Source of the DNA: Anaerolineaceae bacterium UBA5365
GTDB taxonomy: Bacteria > Chloroflexota > Anaerolineae > Anaerolineales > Anaerolineaceae
NCBI GenBank assembly: GCA_002407905.1
Contig: DHPL01000033.1
Span: forward strand, 40,356-65,163
Length of the DNA: 24,808 nt
Direction of reading: 5' to 3'
Shown: in pieces, positions 14,957-21,920 of the stretch
Position numbering within the stretch: the first letter of the stretch is position 1
How the letters are laid out: the number at the start of each line of letters is the position of its first letter
Translations under genes and position numbers: made by a program
Notes under the pieces: model-generated
The model's input: only the letters and a program-made list of their open reading frames with translations
Told to the model about the DNA's origin: nothing
The model's database searches: none

Positions 14957-15814
14957 ATGACGCATGCATCTAGCCCCCTTCCCCCTATCGATTATCTGAT
15001 CGTCGGCCATGTCACCGATGACCTTCAGGATGACGGCCCTGCGCTCACCGGCGGAACCGTGGCCTTTGCTGGCCTCACAGCCGCTGCCCTGGGCCACCAG
15101 GTAGGCGTACTGACTGCCTGCGCCGCGGAAAAAGACCTGAGCCTCTTATCCGACCTAATTATCTACGCGCATCAGTCTGAGAATACTACGGCTTTCCGCA
15201 ATATTCCCACTGAAGCTGGACGGGTTCAATACCTCTACCATCGGGCGGATACCTTAGATCAGATCTCTGTTCCTGATGCCTGGCTGGAGGCTCCCATCGT
15301 GCATTTGGGTCCGGTGGCCGCGGAAATTGACCCCCAGATCTACGAAGCCTTCCCAAACGCGATGCTCTGTCTCACCCCTCAGGGCTGGCTGCGCGGAGTG
15401 GACGCGGAGAGCCGGGTCCACCCCACCGATTGGCCCTTCGATCATGCCCTGCTCAAAGCCGCGCATGCCACGGTGCTAAGCCTGGAAGACGTGCAAGGCC
15501 GTGAAGAACTCATTGATGAATTCGCGGCGATGAGCCGCATCCTCGTGGTTACTGAAAACCAACGCGGCTGCCGGGTCTACTGGAACGGAAGCGTCAGCCA
15601 TTTCCCAGCCCCCTCCCGCGCCTTGGTGGACGATACCGGTGCCGGCGATATTTTTGCCGCCGCCTTCTTCCATCGCCTTTACCACAGCCAAGACGCCTGG
15701 GAGGCCGCCCGCTTTGCCGTGATCCTGGCCGCCAATTCGGTCTCCCGCCGCCGTCTGGAAAGCATCCCCACTGCTGAAGAGATCGCGGCCGCGCAAACGG
15801 AGATTTTGGGCTGA
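14957..15814 (+). CDS. PfkB-family carbohydrate kinase
   Basis: PfkB/ribokinase-family enzymes phosphorylate sugars, nucleosides or related alcohols with ATP. The 285-residue protein has the N-terminal glycine pair GGTVAFAG at 32-39, followed by ALGHQVGVLT. The conserved C-terminal signature DTGAGDIFAAAF is at 226-237 with catalytic base Asp231. VTENQRGCRVYW at 198-209 matches the strand before the anion hole. The lid region is short and the substrate cannot be told. The gene is the first of a tight run, and its TGA shares one base with the parA ATG (TGATG). Fusion-like coupling to parA is unusual, but I see no regulatory domain in the kinase. Confidence 0.88.
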   Translation: MTHASSPLPPIDYLIVGHVTDDLQDDGPALTGGTVAFAGLTAAALGHQVGVLTACAAEKDLSLLSDLIIYAHQSENTTAFRNIPTEAGRVQYLYHRADTLDQISVPDAWLEAPIVHLGPVAAEIDPQIYEAFPNAMLCLTPQGWLRGVDAESRVHPTDWPFDHALLKAAHATVLSLEDVQGREELIDEFAAMSRILVVTENQRGCRVYWNGSVSHFPAPSRALVDDTGAGDIFAAAFFHRLYHSQDAWEAARFAVILAANSVSRRRLESIPTAEEIAAAQTEILG

Positions 15815-16593
15815 TGGGCAAGGTCTACACCGTAGTCAATCAAAAAGGCGGCGTGGGCAAAACCACCACAGCCATCAACCTCGGCGCCTGTCTGGGCGAA
15901 TTGGGCCAGCGCGTCCTGCTCATCGACCTGGACCCCCAAGCCAACGCGACCTCCTGTTTAGGCGTTGAACGCGCCAAGCTGAAACAGGGCACTTACGAAG
16001 TGCTCATCGGCCTCCAGGAGCCTACGGCCTGCATTTTGCACAATCCCAGGTTCAAGCTCTCGCTGCTGCCTTCCACCACCAACCTGGCCGGAGCCGAGAT
16101 CGAACTGATCGATATGCCCCGCCGCGATGCCCGCCTACGAGAAGTGGTGCAAAATCTTAAAGACCGCTACGATTACATCTTTATCGATTGCCCCCCTTCG
16201 CTCGGCCTGCTTACCCTGAACGGGCTGGTTGCCGCCCTGGATGGGGTTATCATCCCCGTACAATGCGAATATCTTGCCCTGGAAGGCCTGGGTATGCTCA
16301 CCCAAACCCTGCAGCGCGTGCGCGGCAGTTTGTACTCTCAGCTCGCCATCCGCGGGGTGCTCCTGACCATGTTCGATGGTCGCACCAACCTCGCCAGTGA
16401 TGTGGTCCGCGAGGTGCGCCAGTACTTCAGCGGCCTGGTTTTCGACACTGTGATCCCCCGCAGCGTCCGCCTGGCCGAGGCGCCGTCATTTGGCATGCCC
16501 ATCTCGATTTACGCGCCTGAATCCACCGGCGCCAAAGCTTACCGTCAATTAGCAGAAGAATTATTGGCCGCCGACCAGAGCGCCAATTCATAA
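15814..16593 (+). CDS. parA: ParA/Soj-type chromosome partitioning ATPase
   Basis: ParA ATPases bind DNA non-specifically as ATP dimers and move ParB-parS complexes. The 259-residue length is that of chromosomal Soj proteins. Visible motifs are the deviant Walker A KGGVGKTT at 11-18 (signature Lys11 and Lys16), Walker A' strand VLLIDLDPQANAT at 34-46, and Walker B YIFIDCPPSLGLLTLNG at 121-137. There is no N-terminal HTH, which argues for a chromosomal Type Ib-like protein, not a plasmid Type Ia ParA. The gene overlaps the PfkB stop by one base and precedes parB by 15 bp. Confidence 0.95.
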   Translation: MGKVYTVVNQKGGVGKTTTAINLGACLGELGQRVLLIDLDPQANATSCLGVERAKLKQGTYEVLIGLQEPTACILHNPRFKLSLLPSTTNLAGAEIELIDMPRRDARLREVVQNLKDRYDYIFIDCPPSLGLLTLNGLVAALDGVIIPVQCEYLALEGLGMLTQTLQRVRGSLYSQLAIRGVLLTMFDGRTNLASDVVREVRQYFSGLVFDTVIPRSVRLAEAPSFGMPISIYAPESTGAKAYRQLAEELLAADQSANS

Positions 16594-16608
16594 AGTGAGG
16601 ACAAGACC

Positions 16609-17472
16609 ATGGCACAACGCAGCGGACTAGGCAAAGGATTAGGGGCGCTGATCCCCGGCAGCGGGGACGCCCAGCCGGCAATGCAGGGCGAGGCCATGCT
16701 GATGATTCCTGTCGGGCACATCGCGCCGAACCCCCAGCAGCCGCGTAAACAGTTCGATGCGGAGCAGCTCCGCGAACTTGCCGAATCCATCCGCGAACAC
16801 GGCGTTCTGCAGCCGCTCGTCGTCATCGGCGGCGAAAAACCCCAGCATTACACACTCATCGCCGGGGAACGCCGGTTGCGCGCCAGCAAACTGGCCGGGC
16901 TCAAGGAAGTGCCCGCCATCGTTCGCAGCGCCAACCAGCAGGAACAACTTGAATTCGCTCTCATCGAAAATGTGCAGCGTGAAGACCTTAATGCCATTGA
17001 ACGCGCCCGTGCTTACCAGAACCTCCTGGAAAACTTTGCTCTCACCCACGAGGATATCGCCCGCCGGGTGGGCAAGAGCCGGGTGGCCATCACCAATAGC
17101 CTGCGCTTGCTCAACTTGCCGTTAGCCGTTCAGCAAAGCATCCTTGAAGGCAATATCACCGAGGGCCATGGCCGGGCGCTCCTGGCTTTACCCAGCGCCG
17201 CTGCCATGCAGGCCACGCTCGACTCGGTTCTGCGGCAGAGCCTAAATGTCCGCCAGACGGAAGCTCTCGTTGCCCGCTTTGGGCAGGCTAAGGCCACCCC
17301 CGCCGCTCCCGCGCGCTCCAGCGCCTACGCTGATCTGGAGGCCCGCCTGCGCCGGCATCTGCAAACCAAGGTCAGCCTCCAAAAAGGCAAGCAAGGCGGC
17401 AGTATCACCATCGCCTTCTACTCGGATGAAGAACTGAACCAGATTCTCGAAAAACTAGGCCTGGATGACTGA
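16609..17472 (+). CDS. parB: ParB/Spo0J-type chromosome partitioning protein
   Basis: ParB binds parS, loads CTP, clamps and spreads on DNA. The 287-residue protein begins GLGKGLGALIP at residues 6-16, the usual ParA-stimulating N terminus. Then come LIAGERRLRA at 83-92 (CTP/arginine patch), ENVQREDLNAIE at 120-131, a helix-turn-helix at about 144-170 with KSRVAITNSLRLL, and GNITEGHGRALL at 181-192. A C-terminal dimerisation region lies at 235-287. The start is supported by GTGAGG at 16595-16600, whose GAGG ends 8 nt before the ATG. The amidohydrolase ATG overlaps its end by 8 bp. I saw no perfect parS-like 16-mer nearby. Confidence 0.95.
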   Translation: MAQRSGLGKGLGALIPGSGDAQPAMQGEAMLMIPVGHIAPNPQQPRKQFDAEQLRELAESIREHGVLQPLVVIGGEKPQHYTLIAGERRLRASKLAGLKEVPAIVRSANQQEQLEFALIENVQREDLNAIERARAYQNLLENFALTHEDIARRVGKSRVAITNSLRLLNLPLAVQQSILEGNITEGHGRALLALPSAAAMQATLDSVLRQSLNVRQTEALVARFGQAKATPAAPARSSAYADLEARLRRHLQTKVSLQKGKQGGSITIAFYSDEELNQILEKLGLDD

Positions 17473-19057
17473 AAAATACCTGCTTTATAACGCAAAGGTT
17501 TATTGCGGCCTGCCCTACGCGCAGCCGTACAACGCAATCCTGATTGAAGGGGATACGATCCGCGCCACTGGCGCAAAAGCCCTGCGCCAACCCAAGGACA
17601 TGAGCACGCACCTGCTCGATTTAAACGGCGCCACGGTCTGGCCCGGGCTGGTGGACTCACACCTGCATCTGGCCTACCTGGGCGAACGCCTCCAAGCGGT
17701 GGACTGTGAAACCAGCAGCCTGGCAGAACTCCTGCGGCGTGTGGAGACCAAATGCCTTGGCCTGCCCGCTGACCAAAGCTGGGTGATTGGCTACGGCTTC
17801 AATCATAATGATTGGCAGCCTGCTATTTACCCCACGCGGGAAGACCTGGACCGTGTAAGCCATGGCCATCCGGTGCTCATCCATGCTAAATCCTTGCATG
17901 CCTCCTGGGCGAACAGTCTCGCGCTGGAATTATCGGGAATCGGGCCAGGCACCGCGGACCCCGTGGGCGGGCTTATCCAGCGCGATTCGGGCAGCCTGCC
18001 CACAGGCATTTTGCTGGAGAATGCCACCTCCCTGGTGATGAACGCCATCCCAAAACCCGATCTCTCCCAAAGCCGGGCTGCCATCAAAGAAGCCCAGGCC
18101 CATTTATTCTCCATGGGTGTCACAAGCGTCCACGATTTTGACCGTTGGGAGGCTCTTCACGGCCTTTTTGCCCTGCAGGAAGCCGGGGAGCTCCAGCTGA
18201 ATGTTGTGAATCAAATGCACCGGGAATGGCTGGACCAAATCCTCAGGGAGGACTTGCGCGGCCAGATCTCCGCGCATGGGCTCCTTCCGGGTTGGATCAA
18301 ATGCTTCGCGGATGGTGCTTTGGGCCCGCAAAGTGCCGCCATGCTCCAGCCCTATGAGAATTCGGCTGAAACCGGCATGCTCCTGATCAGCGAGGATGAG
18401 CTCCTGGAGACAGGAAAGTTGGCTGCCGAAGGCGGCTGGCCGCTGAGCGTCCACGCCATTGGGGATGCAGCCAATCGCACCGTCCTGCGAGCCTTCGCCC
18501 GATTGCGCGCTTACGAAGCCGAGCGCGGCCTGCCCCACCTGCTTCACCGCATCGAGCATTGCCAACTCCTCCACCCTGACGACATTGCCGAGTTCAAACG
18601 CCTGAATATCATCGCTTCAATGCAGCCTATCCATGCCACCTCGGATATGCACACCGCGCAACGGCATTGGGGCGCCCGCAACGCCACCAGTTATGCCTGG
18701 CAAGCCCTGGAGCAATCTGGTGCCAGGCTCATTTTCGGTTCGGACGCGCCGGTTGAAACAGCCAGCCCCTTTGCCGGCTTGCACGCCGCAGTCACCCGCC
18801 GAAGGCCGGATGGCAGCCCCAGCCCGCTGGGCTGGCAGCCGCAGAACCGCCTTAGCCTCAAGACCGCGCTGGACGCCTACACCATCAACCCCGGGCTTTA
18901 CTGCACGCCGGATCTGCGCGGCCGCCTTGAAGCGGGCTGGAAGGCCGACCTGATCATCCTGGACCAGGACCCCTTCAGCATGGACCCGCAGGATCTCTGG
19001 AAGCTTGAAGTCAGGTCCACGATGGTAAACGGGCAATTCGTTTACCACCGCGCATGA
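17465..19057 (+). CDS. YtcJ-type metal-dependent amidohydrolase
   Basis: Members of the amidohydrolase-3/YtcJ branch hydrolyse C-N bonds in exocyclic or cyclic amides, often with zinc. The 530-residue protein has GLVDSHLHLA (His66, His68), KCFADGALGP (Lys279), SVHAIGDAANRT (His330), HRIEHCQLLHPDD (His365) and IFGSDAPVETASPF (Asp427). It ends with a beta-sandwich closing in GWKADLIILDQDPF. The first beta-sandwich lies at about 1-60 (residues around AILIEGDTI). There is no signal peptide, so it is cytoplasmic. Its ATG lies inside the last codons of parB (8 bp overlap) and its TGA overlaps the GNAT ATG (ATGA). The substrate is unknown, as for most of the group. Confidence 0.9.
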   Translation: MTEKYLLYNAKVYCGLPYAQPYNAILIEGDTIRATGAKALRQPKDMSTHLLDLNGATVWPGLVDSHLHLAYLGERLQAVDCETSSLAELLRRVETKCLGLPADQSWVIGYGFNHNDWQPAIYPTREDLDRVSHGHPVLIHAKSLHASWANSLALELSGIGPGTADPVGGLIQRDSGSLPTGILLENATSLVMNAIPKPDLSQSRAAIKEAQAHLFSMGVTSVHDFDRWEALHGLFALQEAGELQLNVVNQMHREWLDQILREDLRGQISAHGLLPGWIKCFADGALGPQSAAMLQPYENSAETGMLLISEDELLETGKLAAEGGWPLSVHAIGDAANRTVLRAFARLRAYEAERGLPHLLHRIEHCQLLHPDDIAEFKRLNIIASMQPIHATSDMHTAQRHWGARNATSYAWQALEQSGARLIFGSDAPVETASPFAGLHAAVTRRRPDGSPSPLGWQPQNRLSLKTALDAYTINPGLYCTPDLRGRLEAGWKADLIILDQDPFSMDPQDLWKLEVRSTMVNGQFVYHRA

Positions 19058-19902
19058 ACCCCGTCATTCTACCCGCCGGCCAACTGCCGCAGGAAACCAT
19101 CAAGGCATTTCGCTGGCAGGATAATCTTGTTCATCGGCATTTGGATTGGCTCAGTTTGGAAGAACGCCTCACGCAGCCGCTGGCCTTTGCCTGCACCCGC
19201 GATGGCGTATTAAGGGCATTGCTCTCCGCGGCAGCCGATAGCCCCCAAGCCGCCTGGCTGCGCTTGTTCGAGTGCGGCCGCGGCTACCCGCATGCCCAGG
19301 CCTTTTCATCCCTGCTTCAGGCTGCGCTTGCCTCCCTTCAGGAACAAGAGGTTCCCACGCTCTACTCGCTGGCGTTCAGTGATTGGTTTAGGGACCTTCT
19401 ACTCGGTAACGGCTTCCAGGAGACGGATCAGGTGATCTCCCTGCAGCTCACCAGCCCTCAGGCAGCTTTCCCGGTTCTGCCGGAAGGTTTTACCTTGCAC
19501 CAAACCCGCCGGGTGGACCTGCCGGAAGTATTGGCTTTGGACCAGGTTTCCTTCACGCCGGAGTGGCGCCTCTCTGACCGCACGCTGGAAATGATCTATC
19601 AAAATCAGCATTACGGCACCGTGATGACCGATGGAAGCCGTGTGATCGCGTATCAGTCCAGTTCGGCTAATTTTCAAGGCATGCACCTCAATCGGTTGGC
19701 CGTGCATCCTGAATATCAGGGCCGCGGATTAGGCGCCATTATTCTGCAGGACCTGATCGCGCAGGCCCAGGCTTGGTCCACAGCGGCGCTAAGCGTGAAT
19801 ACCCAACGCGAAAACCATGCTTCTCGCAAGCTCTATGCCCGGCTCGGTTTCCAACCCTCGGGCAAGCCGGTCCCGGTTTTTGAACTCGGAGTGATTCACT
19901 AA
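19054..19902 (+). CDS. GNAT acetyltransferase (probable tandem GNAT)
   Basis: A C-terminal GNAT domain (about 145-282) transfers an acyl group from acetyl-CoA. It contains HLNRLAVHPEYQGRGLGAII with the coenzyme A loop QGRGLG at 222-227, and the closing strand with NHASRKLYARLGF. Residues 1-135 look like a degenerate second GNAT fold without the Q/RxxGxG/A motif (LYSLAFSDWFRDLLLGNGFQ near 103-122). That gives the paired arrangement known from some two-domain acetyltransferases. It overlaps the amidohydrolase by 4 bp (ATGA). The acceptor is unknown. Because the gene is co-translated with a hydrolase, it could act on a shared metabolite or modify the enzyme. Confidence 0.8.
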   Translation: MNPVILPAGQLPQETIKAFRWQDNLVHRHLDWLSLEERLTQPLAFACTRDGVLRALLSAAADSPQAAWLRLFECGRGYPHAQAFSSLLQAALASLQEQEVPTLYSLAFSDWFRDLLLGNGFQETDQVISLQLTSPQAAFPVLPEGFTLHQTRRVDLPEVLALDQVSFTPEWRLSDRTLEMIYQNQHYGTVMTDGSRVIAYQSSSANFQGMHLNRLAVHPEYQGRGLGAIILQDLIAQAQAWSTAALSVNTQRENHASRKLYARLGFQPSGKPVPVFELGVIH

Positions 19903-19922
19903 CTGGAAGAAAATTCCAAGCT

Positions 19923-19953
19923 GTGGCAAAATGCTGCCACGTCTATTGAGGAG
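19923..19953 (+). promoter_or_regulatory. Inverted repeat GTGGCA-N6-TGCCAC and Shine-Dalgarno before the DsbA-like gene
   Basis: GTGGCA (19923-19928) and TGCCAC (19935-19940) form a 6-bp perfect inverted repeat with a 6-nt spacer. A GGAG follows at 19950-19953, 6 nt before the ATG at 19960, an ordinary ribosome binding site. The repeat could be a regulator operator or a weak hairpin after the GNAT stop. There is no T-run, so it is not a typical terminator. Confidence 0.45.
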
Positions 19954-19959
19954 TTAATT

Positions 19960-20604
19960 ATGACCAACAAAAATTTGCAGCGTCAGGCAATCGTTGAAGA
20001 ACAAAAGAAAAAACAAACCCGCACCTTCCTGATCGTCGGCGGCGTGATCATCGCCCTGGTTTTAGTATTTGTGCTCTCCAAGCTGCTCACCGCTTTTACG
20101 CCGCGGTCAGAATTCAGCCTTGGCGACCCTAACGCGCCGGTGAAGGTGAATGTATTCTCCGATTTCCGCTGCTCACATTGCGCTGAGTTTGCCGAGAACC
20201 AGGAAGACCAGTTCATTAAAGATTATGTTGACACCGGCAAGGTTTACTACACGTTCATCAATCACCCCTTCCTGGCCGCTGATTCAATGGATGCCGCCGT
20301 GGCCGCGAGTTGTGCCGCCCAGCAAGGCAAGTTCAAAGAATACTCGCGCGAGCTTTTCTCCCGCTATACTGAGCCCAATGCCTTTACAGCCGCCAACCTG
20401 GGGGCTTACGCCCAGACTCTCGGCCTGGATATGGATAAATTCAACGCCTGCTCGGCAGATAGTGCCACACGCTCCTACATCAATAAGGGGATGCTCTTCG
20501 GCGGTAAGCAAGGCGTAACCGGTACACCCAGTTTTCTGGTGAACGGCAAGGTGGTTTACTCCAACGCCCTCATCCAAACCGTCGAGGCTGAATTAGCCAA
20601 ATAA
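19960..20604 (+). CDS. Membrane-anchored DsbA-like thiol-disulfide oxidoreductase
   Basis: The 214-residue product has an N-terminal membrane helix at 22-43 (TFLIVGGVIIALVLVFVL) with a basic cytoplasmic start, so the catalytic domain is outside. The thioredoxin-fold DsbA-like (Thioredoxin_4) domain shows the redox motif CSHC at 71-74 in SDFRCSHCAEF and the cis-proline loop GTPSFLVNG (Pro190). Two further cysteines (118 and 164) may form a structural or resolving pair. The family makes or repairs disulfides in exported proteins. A partner such as DsbB or VKOR is not in the window. The gene has a good GGAG ribosome binding site and ends with a strong intrinsic terminator. Confidence 0.9.
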   Translation: MTNKNLQRQAIVEEQKKKQTRTFLIVGGVIIALVLVFVLSKLLTAFTPRSEFSLGDPNAPVKVNVFSDFRCSHCAEFAENQEDQFIKDYVDTGKVYYTFINHPFLAADSMDAAVAASCAAQQGKFKEYSRELFSRYTEPNAFTAANLGAYAQTLGLDMDKFNACSADSATRSYINKGMLFGGKQGVTGTPSFLVNGKVVYSNALIQTVEAELAK

Positions 20605-20620
20605 TTGCAGAATTCGTAGA

Positions 20621-20657
20621 AAGCCCGGAGTGCATTCCATGCCTCCGGGCTTTTTTT
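20621..20657 (+). terminator. Rho-independent terminator after the DsbA-like gene
   Basis: A perfect 10-bp stem AAGCCCGGAG (20621-20630) and CTCCGGGCTT (20643-20652) encloses a 12-nt loop that can pair further (GCAT/ATGC). A run of Ts follows at 20651-20657. It lies 17 bp after the TAA and faces the convergent DUF554 gene. On the minus strand the tail is only CTTTCT, so reverse termination would be weaker. Confidence 0.9.
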
Positions 20658-20674
20658 CAATACAGCACGAAAGG

Positions 20675-21391
20675 TTAGTACGTGATGCCCAGTGCCTGCA
20701 AGGCTAGAACAATGGCCACCGCAACAAACAATGCCGGCAGAAAAGAACCGGTGCGGATCTTCTTAATCCCCAGCATGCTGCTGATGGCAATCCCCGCTAG
20801 GATCACCCCGCCCACCGCGGTCATTTCTTCAGCTACGCTCGCTTCAAAACCCTTCCCGGCTGCCTGGGCCGCAAGCGTGATCGCCCCCTGATAGATAAAC
20901 ACCAGCGCGGCGGAAAAGAGCACACCGGCCCCCAGGCTGCTGGCAAATGCCATCGCGGTCAAACCGTCCAAAATGGATTTGATCGCCAGCATCTGGTAAT
21001 TCCCGGTTAGTCCAGCCTGGATCGACCCCAAAATAGCCATCGGCCCGATGCAGAAAAGCAGCGATGTGCTCACAAAGCCATCCACAAAGCGGCTACGCCC
21101 ATCGGTGCTTACCTCATTCGCCGCAAAGCGCTTGCGCAGGCGCTCTCCCAGACCGTCCAGGCCTTCTTCCAGGCGCAAAAGTTCGCCAATGATCGTTCCG
21201 ATCACCAAACTGGCCAATGGAATCAGGATATTGCGGGTTTGCGAGAAAATAAAAAGCCCGTAGGCTATCGTAAACAGGCCCAAGGCCGAAACTAGTGTCT
21301 CGCGCAGCCGTGTTGGAATATGCTTGCCAAAAAAGAGGCCAACCAGGCCTCCGATCAAAATTGCAACCGCATTGATCACGGTTCCCAGCAT
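20675..21391 (-). CDS. DUF554 family membrane protein (YdfK-like)
   Basis: This 238-residue polytopic protein has about six to seven hydrophobic segments. It begins MLGTVINAVAILIGGLVGLF, the usual DUF554 start, with KHIPTRLRETLVSALGLFTI next. A cytoplasmic loop follows with RLEEGLDGLGERLRKRF, and later the membrane regions GPMAILGSIQAG and GLTAMAFASSLGAGVLFSA. DUF554 proteins are widespread and of unknown function, commonly presumed to be transporters. It begins 1 bp after the stop of the adenosyltransferase-like gene, so it is in the same minus-strand operon. It converges on the DsbA-like gene across the terminator. Confidence 0.88.
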   Translation of the reverse strand: MLGTVINAVAILIGGLVGLFFGKHIPTRLRETLVSALGLFTIAYGLFIFSQTRNILIPLASLVIGTIIGELLRLEEGLDGLGERLRKRFAANEVSTDGRSRFVDGFVSTSLLFCIGPMAILGSIQAGLTGNYQMLAIKSILDGLTAMAFASSLGAGVLFSAALVFIYQGAITLAAQAAGKGFEASVAEEMTAVGGVILAGIAISSMLGIKKIRTGSFLPALFVAVAIVLALQALGITY

Positions 21392-21392
21392 C

Positions 21393-21914
21393 TTAATCTA
21401 ATTCCTCCTGCATCGCGGAGAGTTCCAGCATGTAGACCAGGGTCGAGAGTTTATTCAGGTACTCCAGGATCAACTCGTCATTCGGTCCTTGCTCGGCATA
21501 CATTTGCACCACGCGGCGCTCTGCACGGCGCACTACCGTCCGGGCCATGTCCAGCGCACCCGATGCAGGGCTTTCGCCTGCCAGAACAAAGGCCTGCGGG
21601 TTCGGAATGATGCCCTGTAAGTGCCGAATAGAAGCCATCAGGCGTTCCAGGGCCGCTTGGATCTTGCTGCGCATTCCTAAGGCGGTTTGGCTGGCGCTGT
21701 CCAGGCCGGCCAATGCCCCCATGATCACCGAGAGCTCAGCCTGACACTTTTTCAACTCCGCTTTGGAGTTGGCATCAGGGGTCAGCCCCCGGGCAAAGGC
21801 CAGCGCTGCAGCTGCCTCCTCAACGGCGCCTAGCGCTTCAATGCGCGCGTCTGCCTTGCTAACGTTGCTCCTGCCAATCAGGTCAGTTGCTCCAACGGGG
21901 TTATTTCTGCTCAT
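21393..21914 (-). CDS. Divergent PduO-type cobalamin adenosyltransferase-like protein
   Basis: PduO-type enzymes transfer the adenosyl group from ATP to cob(I)alamin. The 173-residue product has the family's helical-bundle signatures: SNVSKADARIEALGAVEEAA at 16-35, FVLAGESPASGALDMARTVV at 109-128, RRAERRV at 129-135 and YLNKLSTLVYMLELSA at 152-167. The N-terminal ATP motif TGDxG is absent: the protein starts MSRNNPVGATDLIG. The usual VDELN is changed to VEEAA (31-35), while the arginines of ARTVVRRAER are kept. It may be catalytically weakened or a specialised paralogue. A short-spaced AGGAG is 3 nt before the ATG. It lies between the solute-binding protein (6 bp) and DUF554 (1 bp). Confidence 0.75.
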   Translation of the reverse strand: MSRNNPVGATDLIGRSNVSKADARIEALGAVEEAAAALAFARGLTPDANSKAELKKCQAELSVIMGALAGLDSASQTALGMRSKIQAALERLMASIRHLQGIIPNPQAFVLAGESPASGALDMARTVVRRAERRVVQMYAEQGPNDELILEYLNKLSTLVYMLELSAMQEELD

Positions 21915-21920
21915 AGACTC

